From Odobenus rosmarus divergens (taxonomy: Eukaryota; Chordata; Mammalia; Carnivora; Odobenidae), in NCBI RefSeq assembly GCF_000321225.1, contig NW_004451414.1, forward strand, positions 140,909-204,908: a stretch of DNA of 64,000 nt, given 5' to 3'. Shown here one piece after another: positions 33,605 to 42,302 of the stretch. How positions within the stretch are numbered: the stretch's first letter is position 1; each line of letters starts with the position of its first letter. The notes under the pieces were generated by a model that ran no database searches, had not been told where the DNA came from, and saw nothing but the letters and a program-made list of their open reading frames with translations. The position numbers were made by a program, and so were the translations under genes.

Positions 33605-33967
33605 ACATTGTTTGAACAATTTTAAAAATTAAAAAACTCACAAAAATTTATACTGGTTGGATTATTTTGGGTATATCCGATCACCTGTGTGATTTGTTAT
33701 CAGAGCCATCATGAAAATACTAAAATAATAATTTTCAATCTTTTTGGGTTTTTTTGGGGGGTGGGCTCAAACATATAACATTTACAAATGAAGAGTGAAA
33801 CTACACAAAAGAAACATCCTACAAATTGATGCTCTTTTTGAGGTCATTTACAAATCCTGTTCCCATAGCAACACAAGTACTTCTCTAGATTTCTTCCTTT
33901 ACACTTCATACTTTGCTCAATCATGAATTTTCAGAGAAATACCGTAGGTATCTATTTTGCAATTAAA
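33605..33967. other. Unassigned stretch
   Basis: Nothing recognised. Confidence 0.45.
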
Positions 33968-33981
33968 TTAATTGCTTCATT

Positions 33982-34547
33982 TTTTTTAATAATTTTTTTA
34001 TTGTTATGTTAACCACCATACATTACATCATTAGTTTTTGATGCAGTGTTCCATGATTCATTGTTTGTGCATAACACCCAGTGCTCCACGCAGAATATGC
34101 CCTCTTTAATACCCATCACCAGGCTAACCCATCCCCCCACCCCCCTCCCCTCTAGAACTCTCAGTTTGTTTTTCAGAGTCCATCGTCTCTAATGGTTCGT
34201 CTCCCCCTCCGACTTACTCCCCTTCATTCTTCCCCTCCTGCTATCTTCTTCTTCTTCTTCTTTTTTTTCTTAACATATATTGCATTATTTGTTTCAGAAG
34301 TACAGATCCGTGATTCCTCAGTCTTGTACAATTCACAGTGCTCACCATAGCACATACCCTCCCCGATGTCTATCACCCAGCCACCCAATCCCTCCCACCC
34401 CCCACCACTCCAGCAACCCTCAGTTTGTTTCCTGAAATTAAGAATTCCACATATCAGTGAGGTCATATGATACATGTCTTTCTCTGTAGAGGTGCATATG
34501 TCTTTTTGAATTTTTGTTTTTGTTTCCCTTGGGTAAATACCCAGTAG
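33982..34547 (-). mobile_element. Young truncated L1 with two-part (A+B) 3' UTR
   Basis: Reverse-strand L1 of 566 bp flanked by the duplication TTAATTGCTTCATT (33968-33981 and 34548-34561). Reading in L1 sense it holds the ORF2 end text CTACTGGGTATTTACCC, then a short 3' UTR of type A, an A-rich internal stretch (seen here as TTC repeats), then type B, then the tail. Because one duplication flanks the whole, both 3' UTRs arrived together. The ORF2 part is very short and contains a small deletion. Confidence 0.94.
34245..34260. repeat. (TTC)5 at the internal A-rich joint of the L1
   Basis: The repeat lies between the two 3' UTR modules, at the place where the copy at 52,195 has A14. Confidence 0.85.
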
Positions 34548-34561
34548 TTAATTGCTTCATT

Positions 34562-35229
34562 GTTAACCCAACATTCACTCTGTCCTTTCAGAGAATGTTT
34601 AAACACACTGACAAATAAAAAAGTAAAACATAGTTGCAGACTAGTTATTTACAGGAAAATAAAATAGATATCTTCTGAAATGTCAATATAATGTATAAAT
34701 AAGCCGGTTTCTAAATTTAATTGTTAGCTTTTATAAGACAATGGCAAATCTTCACTAGTAGTAACAACACTGTGATTTTTAATTTATTCTTCCTGAGTCA
34801 AAGTGAAGAACGAACTTGAAACTAAATCAGTCCCATCTTCATAATACTCACATTATATAAGAAATATTGGCAATGACCAGAATTGAATATTTCAAAAACA
34901 ACCACACATACATACAAATATAGGGATGATGGGCTATAACCGGATCAATCAGTCATATCACCTCAAATCACAGTTTTCCTTCTTACTAGTCTCTACCCTC
35001 CCTCTTCAACCCATGGCTATGAAAAATAACAAAGGGAATAACTTAAATCTTCAAATAATCCTTTTTTTTTTTGTAGCTATATTTTTACCCTGACTTCTCC
35101 AAGTAGGCCTAAAAAAGCTCAAAGCAATATTAAGTATTTTTTAAAAAATATATAATCTCTTCTTTCCACAAAACTCTCAACATACTATTCACCATTGAGG
35201 GATATAGAGCATTCCAGAAGAGTCGAAAA
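34562..35229. other. Unassigned AT-rich stretch
   Basis: No recognised repeat or gene. Confidence 0.45.
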
Positions 35230-35330
35230 AAAAGAACTAGAACTCATCAAGGTACCTGTTATCAAAAGTTGGATAGATATGGGTTCAAATCCTAATAAAG
35301 TGTGGTACTTTGAGCAAGTTATTGAAACTC
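35230..35330 (+). repeat. MIR-like fragment
   Basis: GATATGGGTTCAAATCCTAA and TACTTTGAGCAAGTTATTG match the MIR blocks GGGTTCGAATCC and CTTGGGCAAGTTACTT. Short. Confidence 0.55.
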
Positions 35331-35750
35331 TATGTACCAGTCAGAGTTTGGTCAATAAAGCAGAAATTGCTTGTAGTATGTCAGATACAGAGAGTTTGGA
35401 GAGTTAGGAAAGCGTTGGGATGACGAGTCAGGCAAGTATCAGGGAAGTCATTGCTGTGCTCAAAAACTCAGGAAGAGTAAGAATCAAGGGAAACTGCCAC
35501 TGCTCACTCAGAGGCTTGCATAAGGAAGTCACTCGTCTAACCTCACATCTGTCCCTCTGCAAGCCGTGTGCCTATGCCACCACATCAGGAGCAATATGGC
35601 CTCTCTTCTTGCAAGTGGCCCAGCAGCAGTGTAAAATGGTAACTTGCTGTTGGGAATTCTGGGGAATACAGTCCCCAGGCTTTCGGCCTATGCAACACAA
35701 GGAAGAGAAGAGTGGGCTGAGAAGTGTTGCTGAACTGCCAACTAAAAATC
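35331..35750 (+). mobile_element. Possible ancient LTR, family uncertain
   Basis: TCAGAGTTTGGTCAATAAAGC, AGGCAAGTATCAGGGAAGTC and TTCTGGGGAATACAGTCCCC resemble an ancient mammalian LTR I recall (CAGGAAAGCAGAACC, CAAGTATTACGGGAAGCC, CTGGGGAATGTAGTTTGC) but whose name I cannot give. A 169-codon frame (35,420-35,929) overlaps it and shows no retroviral or other domain. Confidence 0.4.
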
Positions 35751-37544
35751 TAGCATATTCTATATTTCTCAGTGATTTCAAATGTAAAAATATTTTCAAG
35801 AGTGTATCAAGATTGTGGCGGGAGCACCTGCTTCAATATTCTCTTGCATCAAATCCCCCTAATGTGAAAGAAAAAAAATACATATATGTAAATTCGTACA
35901 CACATTTATTCAGATATAGCTATAGATGATATAAAGCATAAGAGGACAGAAACACACAAATTGTTAAGAATCATGGAAAGATAGAATGCAGATGGGACCA
36001 AATGGATAACAGCTGTGACAAACAGCAAAAAAATAATCAGGACAATATCACTGTTAAAGACTAAAAACAGAATCTAACTTGGATTGAACTAAAAAGCAGA
36101 AAAGTGTTCCAGAAAATCATTAGTTAATTAAAGAAGTGAATTTAGGAAAATAAGATCAGGCCTCTTCACCCTTCCAAAATGCAATAGAACCAAGTTTTTG
36201 TATGATTTATTCATTTTTATTAGTGGTGCAGAGTTGGTTTTTCATTATCACTTTTAAACTAATTTTCATGTAATTTAATGAATTGTGATTCAAATATTTA
36301 TTGCATCATTATCTGAGTTCTTTAATTCAGCATCTAGCAATAGAGGACTTAGAAATTACAATTTTTCTGATTTTCTTTAAAAGGCACTGTATTGCCTTTG
36401 ATAGTGGTTGTACAATTATACAAAAATATCATATACCAGCTATAAAGCTTTATTTAAGACCTATGTGAGGGGAAAGTTTCACAATTCAACTGAAAGTTTA
36501 AGAAGTTTAGCAGTTCAATGTGATATAGGATATGCAATGTGTATATATGTTTGTGATACATATATGTATCAATGTATGTGATACACACATATAATTGTGA
36601 TTTTAAAAGTAAACATTCTAATGATAGTCTATGTATAAGAATAAAGCTCTTCAAGAAAAGTTAAGATGCCTATGCATTTTGATTGGTTCAACACTATTTA
36701 AGGATGATCTACTCTAATGGTTACACACTATTTGCTTAAACTTAGCTATAAAGATGAGAAATTAAAAAGGACAAGGCCTTAATCCAAGGGTATAGTCAGA
36801 AGAGGCCAAAACTCTACTTCCTGGAATTAGGGTGTGTTAAGCGTGGTCCTGCTAAAAGCAGGTGCCAGGACAGGATTAAATGTGAAAGCATTTTTATTAG
36901 GGAGAATGGCTAGGAAAGAAAATGGAAAGGAGCCAAAAGTGACTGTGAGAAGCATCAAACCACAATACAAGTTTGACCCCAACAAAAGGAGAGAGGGAAG
37001 GAAATTGGGTGGACATGTCGTAGATTACTATACATCTAAGAAAATTTTGGCAAGGCCATCGGAGAGAACAAAGCTAAAATCCAGCCAGCAAATGAGGCCT
37101 ATATCCCCCAGGAATTAGTGGAGGGCCAGGAACCACCCCTAAGAAACAAGGAGAAAGAGATATGATGAACTCAGAAGCTGCTCATCATTGGTCAGTTAGG
37201 CTCCCAGCTGGGACTCCAGCTGGAGTCCCACCCCATGTATTCTTGATGGCTGCCACATCCACAGTCCACTGTCCACAACCAGCAGGATTCTGAGAGAGCC
37301 TTCTCTTTGAGGGACTCCCTGGAATCTATCTTCTAATGGTGACCTCCTCTGAAGTTTAGAGAAGATTCTAAGGCAGGATCCAATTTTATGTAGGCAAATG
37401 TACCCTACTCTATACCCAATTTTAGAGCTCAACCCTTGGTTTACATAAATATTTCTTCCATGTCTCAAGGAAATTGTCTAAAGCAAGTTATGTGTTAAGC
37501 CCCCCCCCCAATCTATTCCTCTTTCCCAAAAAAGTATTTGGAGG
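35751..37544. other. Mostly unassigned 1.8-kb stretch
   Basis: Contains imperfect ATGT/GATACA repeats with a 16-bp palindrome GATACATATATGTATC (36,555-36,570), a 22-bp palindrome at 37,209-37,230 and a C9 run at 37,501. The region 36,800-37,450 may be an LTR remnant, but I cannot name it. The 94-codon frame at 36,834-37,118 is Lys/Arg-rich without a known domain. Confidence 0.45.
37209..37230. repeat. Perfect 22-bp palindrome
   Basis: Centre CTCCAGCTGGAG, extended by five matched bases on each side (TGGGA/TCCCA). It reads identically on both strands with no spacer. Confidence 0.95.
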
Positions 37545-38016
37545 TGTTAGATTTAATTGTGTCCCTAAAAAAAAAAAAAAAAAAATACGCTGACATCTTA
37601 ATGCCCTGTAACTCAGAATATAACATTATTTGTAAATAAGGTTTTTACAGAGGTAGGTAATCAAGTTAGGATGAGATCACTGAGATGGGCCTTAATCCAA
37701 AATGGCAGGAGTACTTATAAAAATAAATCTGGACACACATACACACACAGAAGGAAAATGATGTGAAGACACATAGGGAGAAAGCCACGTGAAGGTGGAG
37801 GGTTAGAATGAGGCATCTACAAGCCACAGAGTAATAAGGGTACCTAGCAAACCTCAGAAGCTAGGAGAGGCGTGGACCAGATTCTCCTTCATAACCCTCA
37901 GTAGGAATCAATGCTGCTGACAACTTGAATTTGGACTTCTAGCCTCTAAAATTTCTGTTATTTTAAGCCACCTAGTTTGTGGTACTTTGTTATGGAAGCC
38001 CCAGGAAACTACTATA
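37545..38016 (+). mobile_element. MLT1-class (ERVL-MaLR) LTR, near complete
   Basis: Starts TGTTAGATTTAATTGTGTCC and ends near CAGGAAACTACTATA. It has GACATCTTAATGCCCTG, GATGGGCCTTAATCCAAAATG, GAAGACACATAGGGAGAAAG, GCCACGTGAAGG, GGACTTCTAGCCTCTAA and TTAAGCCACCTAGTTTGTGG, the full MLT1 order. An A19 run (about 37,568-37,586) replaces the usual short CCCAAAA region. Solo LTR. Confidence 0.92.
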
Positions 38017-38454
38017 GGGGGGCTACCCTGAATAGGATGGAATAAAATGCCTTAATTCAGTGTTAGTGTAGACCACTACCTTAAAACAACCCAGCCAAAA
38101 GCTTAGTTCATAACCCAGTAATGTGCCAAAAGAATCTCCTTGCATCAGCAACAAGCTTATTGAAAATTCGAGTCCTTACTTGAAAATGAGGGCATATCCA
38201 TACAGCCTACTAGTAACAAATTAAGTTTAGTAAACCTTGGCTTATAACTTGGACATTTTTCAACTAAAATTGAGTATTAAGATTTACTGAGCCTTCTATT
38301 GAACACTCTGCTACCTGCTTGGTAATTTTGTCAGTGACAACTTTAAAACTCCCAAAATTTTTAGGCAGAGCTAACATTTTTAGCTCATCATAAATCATTG
38401 TGTATTGAGTTGGATGGAACTTTAATTATTGCTCTTACTGCATTAGTGAAGAGA
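38017..38454. other. Unassigned stretch
   Basis: No recognised repeat, though a MIR-like patch (GAGCCTTCTATTGAACAC near 38,290) is possible. It ends at the left arm of the 39-bp inverted repeat. Confidence 0.4.
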
Positions 38455-38493
38455 TCTGGTTAGGTTCAGGGGGTGGGGATTATCAACAGGCAG
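38455..38493 (+). repeat. Left arm of a 39-bp perfect inverted repeat
   Basis: Begins TCTGGTTAGGTTC and ends CAACAGGCAG. It is the exact reverse complement of 40,019-40,057. Neither flank shows further similarity to the other copy's flank. The partner lies in what looks like a reversed ERVL-type LTR, so this arm may be a copied patch. Confidence 0.95.
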
Positions 38494-38840
38494 ACTATTA
38501 CAAGTTTTAAAAAAAATTACTGATGACTTGTTCTTTAACGGTCAGACTTTCCAGTTCTTTTTATAAATCCACTAAGTTATTTTTCTACTGGAGACTGGGA
38601 GCAAGTCAGATTGGTGGTTCATGGGTCCTTGGGTCCCTTCTAAGGGAGCCATTTGTAAAATTGGGTAACCAGTGCCATAACCATATTCCACCCCTGCTCT
38701 AGCTCTTTTTTGTTAATGTAAAAACTGAAGATCAGTGTCTGCTTTTGACATGTGAATGGGTGGTTATCCTATCTTACTATAGAAATATTGTTTTTAATAA
38801 AGATTTGTTGAGTGCTTTAAAATGACAGGCTATGTGGAGA
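38494..38840. other. Unassigned stretch
   Basis: Nothing recognised between the inverted-repeat arm and the MIR fragment. Confidence 0.45.
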
Positions 38841-38990
38841 TTTTTAATACAAAATCTTATTTAATCAACCGAAAAAGTGCAGTGGATACTATTATCTCAT
38901 TTTCACAGATAAGGAAACAGATTTGGAAACATTAAGTTACCAGATTTTAACATTGTTAAAACTGACAGAGTTAAGATTTGATCATTGACA
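38841..38990 (-). repeat. MIR fragment
   Basis: Reverse MIR text: AAATCTTATTTAATCAACC, TATTATCTCATTTTCACAG, ATAAGGAAACAGATTTGG, GACAGAGTTAAGATTTGATC. Confidence 0.7.
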
Positions 38991-39045
38991 AGTTTTCAAA
39001 GCTCATGTGCTTACTCTCCGCCAGTGTTTCTTAAACTGGGCATCT

Positions 39046-39356
39046 GCTGAATGGTTGAGTTTCCCCCAAATTCATATGTTAAAATCCTAACTCCCAAAGA
39101 TGATGGTATTAGTAGTTGAGGACTTTAGGAGGTATTTATATTATGAGGATAGAACCCTTATGAAAGGGATGAGTGTCCCTTTCATAGGGATATAAGGAGA
39201 AGTCTGAAACCTGAGAGCTCTCACTCAACCATGCTGGCACTCTAATCTCAGGCTTCCAGCCTCCAGAACTATGAGAAATAAATTCTCTTGTATATATGCC
39301 CCCCCCGCCCAGTCTGTGGTGTTTTGTTATAGTAGCTCAGATGGACTGAGACAGCA
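39046..39356 (+). mobile_element. MaLR (MST/MLT1-type) LTR
   Basis: CCAAATTCATATGTTAAAATCC, GGACTTTAGGAGGTATTTAT, GAACCCTTATGAAAGGGATG, CTTCCAGCCTCCAGAACTATG, AATAAA at 39277-39282, then CAGTCTGTGGTGTTTTGTTATAG and TGGACTGAGACAGCA. Complete LTR order. The polyadenylation signal is in the usual place. A C7 run lies near 39,300. Confidence 0.9.
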
Positions 39357-39719
39357 TCCATGGACCTCTGGGGTCAATTTCCTTTTCCCAGGGGTCTGCA
39401 AGTCCAGGCACATTTTTCTTTTAATTTCATAAAAGCACATCCTGAGGATTAGCTGGATGCGCACTTTCCAGCTGACTAATGATAGGTGATTCAAGTACTG
39501 ATAGGGGCATCAGTATTTACAGCTAAGTACTTGCCAAGTGAAGGCCAAATGAAGTTGGAACTTGCTAGTGCATGAAGAGTTTCTAACAGTTTTCAGAAAA
39601 AAACCTGGAAGACCCGAGTCTTGTCATGACAAATGTTGGTAGAGGCATGCCAGTTGTAAAGAATCTGCACAGTAGCTGTGTCTCATGAAAGTTAACTTCA
39701 ACCTCTAAAAATCTGCAAT

Positions 39720-40185
39720 TCTGATAGACTGCCATGCCACTCAGGCAGGAAAAAGATGGCATAATCAAGGGAATAATGCAGGACAATTTAATGAAGAGAC
39801 TTGTACAAATTTTGTGGGCAAGGTTAAGGGAAATTCAGGAGAAATGGGGTAGTGCTCCAGGGCAAGTGGTAGTAAGAAACTTGAAAGGTCTGGGGAAGGA
39901 GCTATTACTCCAACTTGGAGGGGGAGAGAGAGAGAGAGACATGTGATCTTTAGTATAGAAATACAACTATGATTTGGGGACCCATTAGAGAGAGTGCAAG
40001 ATCCCCACCTACCACCACCTGCCTGTTGATAATCCCCACCCCCTGAACCTAACCAGAAGCCAAAGGTCAAAGTACCCTTGGTGGAGTCATACAGGTCACC
40101 CTACCTGACATGAATCAAGGGAGAGTGTACTGGAGAGTGAGCTGGTGGGGCAAAGGAAGGTATTCAGCCTTGTCACATTAACTGA
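39720..40185 (-). mobile_element. Probable ERVL-type LTR (LTR16/LTR33-like), family uncertain
   Basis: Read on the reverse strand, the end has TTAAATTGTCCTGCATTATTC followed by GATTATGCCATCTTTTTCC and TGCCTGAGTGGCATGGCAG. This resembles the 3' end of ERVL LTRs (TTTATTAAACTCTCC, CCATCTGTTTCCTGC). It has a GA-rich block at 39,920-39,945. It holds the right arm of the 39-bp inverted repeat. No internal retroviral sequence. Confidence 0.5.
40019..40057 (-). repeat. Right arm of the 39-bp perfect inverted repeat
   Basis: Exact reverse complement of 38,455-38,493, with a spacer of 1,525 bases. It sits inside the LTR-like element, whose reading runs on through both ends of the arm, so this copy may be the original. 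Confidence 0.95.
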
Positions 40186-40270
40186 AGATGTAGTGCCTTG
40201 TCACAGTGATACTGAAATTAATGTCTCATTTTCTGGAAAGTATAAATATGTATCAATCTGAATTACTATT

Positions 40271-40304
40271 GTAATTCAGTAATACTACTGAATTACTGAA
40301 TTAC
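40271..40304. repeat. Hairpin-forming inverted repeat at the L1 5' junction
   Basis: Arms GTAATTCAGTAAT (40,271-40,283) and ATTACTGAATTAC (40,292-40,304) are perfect reverse complements with an 8-base loop. L1 inter-ORF text starts directly after it. Confidence 0.93.
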
Positions 40305-40999
40305 CTAAAATGTAGAGTGGAGAGGAATACAGAATAGGTTCATACTTAAGCGATCATTAACATAGAATGCTATGTGCATAAGATGTTATATACAAGCCTA
40401 ATGGAAACCACAAATCAAAAATCTGTAATAGATGTGCAAAAAATAAAGGAAAAGGAATCCAAGTATATCACTAAAGAGAGCCAGTAAACAAGGAAAGAAG
40501 AGAGCACGAGAGAAAAAAGGAACAGAGAATAACTACAAAAACAACCACAAGTAACAAAATTGTAATAAGTACATACCTATGAATAATTACTCTGAAGGTA
40601 AATGGACTAAATGCTCTAATCAAAAGACACAGGAGGACAAACTGGATTAAAAAAAAAAAAGGCAAGACCCATCTATATGTTGCCTGTAAGAGACTCATTT
40701 CCGACCTGAAGACACATGTAGATTGAAAGTGAAAGGGATGGAAAAGCATCTATCATGCAAGTGGTAGTGAAAAGAAAGCCAGGGTAGCAATACTTACATA
40801 GAACAAAAGAGACTTTAAAACAAAGTCTGTAAAAAAATAAAAATAAATAAATTAAAAAAAAGACTGTAAAAGAGACAAAGGACACTATATATAAAGGGAA
40901 AATCCAAAAAGAAAAACTGTAAATATTTTTGCACCCAATAAGGAACATCCAAATACATAGAGCAGCTAATAACAAAGAAACTAATAAATAATGACTGTT

Positions 41000-41115
41000 T
41001 TTGCTTAAAATTTTATTTATTAAAATAAATTTTATATATTTAAAATAATTATTAAAATAAATAATAAAATTAAAATTAAATGAATTTAATAAAGATATTT
41101 ATTAAAATTTAATTT
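41000..41115. repeat. AT-rich low-complexity block inside L1 ORF2
   Basis: Units such as TTATTAAAATAAATTTTATA and AATAAAATTAAAATTAAATG occupy the place where L1 consensus has the AGGGGACTTTAACACCCC-type endonuclease text. It looks like an expansion that replaced coding sequence. Confidence 0.8.
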
Positions 41116-41822
41116 TACACTTACACTTACAACAATAGATAGATCATCCATACAGAAAATCAACAAGGAAACAGTGGTTTTGAATGACACAGTGGAGAAG
41201 ATGGATCTAACAGACACATTCAGAATATTCCATACTAAAAACAGCAGCATACACATTCTTTTCAAGTGTACATGGAATACTCTTCAGAAGAGATCACAGC
41301 AAGTCTCAACAAATTCAAAATGACTGAAGTCATACTATGCGTCTTTTCTGAGCAAAAGGCTATGAAACTAGAAATCAACCACAAGAAAAAATCTGGAAAG
41401 AACACAAATACACGGAGGTTAAATCACATGCTGTTAAACAATGAATGGGTCAACCAAGAAATCAAAGAAATCAAAAAATACATAGAGACAAATGAAAATG
41501 AAAACACAATGTCTTAAAATCTTTAAGATACAGGGAAAGCTGTTCTAAGAAGTGTTTATAACGATACAAGCCTACCTCAAGAAGCAAGAAAATTCTCAAA
41601 CAACCTAACCTTATACTTAAATGAGCTAGAAAAAAAAACAAAACGGAAAACCAGTAGAAGGAAATATATTAGTGCAGAAATAAAATAGAAACTAAAAAAG
41701 GAAACAACAAACAAACAAAACCAAACAGAACAAAAATCAATGAAAACAGGATCCTGGTTCTTTGAAAAGATCAAGAAAAATTGACAAATCTTTAGCTAGA
41801 CTCAACATACAAATTAAGAAGA

Positions 41823-41940
41823 GGGGCGCCTTGCTGGCTCAGTCAGGAAAGCATGTGACTTGATCTTGGGGTTGTGAATTCAGGCACCACGCTTAGTGTA
41901 GAGATTACTTAAAAAGAAAGAGAAAAGAAAAAAAAAAAAA
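41823..41940 (+). mobile_element. Short CAN-SINE of another subfamily (b/c-type), inside L1
   Basis: GGGGCGCCTTGCTGGCTCAG, GCATGTGACTTGATCTTGG, GGTTGTGAATTCAGGCACC, GTAGAGATTACTTAAAAAG. This short type lacks the CTCCCTGCTCAGC body and is known from cats as well as caniforms. It splits the L1 ORF2 text between GAAGAG and AAAAGAATTAAC. Confidence 0.9.
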
Positions 41941-42258
41941 GAAAAGAATTAACAAAAGGAGAAATGAGAGAGGAGAAATAACTGACACCACAGTAATACA
42001 AAGGATTATAAGAGAATATTTTGAAAAAAGATATGGCAACAAATTGGACAACCTAGAAAAAATGGACAAATTCCTAGAAACATAACCTCCCAAAACAGAA
42101 TCATGAATAGAAGATTTGAACAGAGTGATTACCAGCAATGAAATGGAATCAATAATCATAAAACTCCCAACAAACAAAAGTCCAGGAACAGAAGGCTTCA
42201 CAGGAGAATTATACTAAACATTTAAAGAAGAGTTAATACCTATTCTTTTCAAACTATT

Positions 42259-42302
42259 CCAAACAATAGAAGAGGAAGGACCAAACAATAGAAGAGGAAG
42301 GA
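42259..42302. repeat. 22-bp tandem duplication in L1 ORF2
   Basis: The unit starting CCAAACAATAGAAGAGG occurs twice back to back (42,259-42,280 and 42,281-42,302) without mismatch. Twenty-two bases is not a multiple of three, so it shifts the frame. Confidence 0.95.

Noticed and set aside
35420..35929. 169-codon forward frame
   Set aside because: It overlaps an LTR-like repeat and unique AT-rich DNA. No known domain, no splice or promoter context. Length is within chance for 64 kb and six frames.
36834..37118. 94-codon Lys/Arg-rich forward frame
   Set aside because: No known domain. Its look comes from A/G-rich sequence, and it may overlap an LTR remnant.
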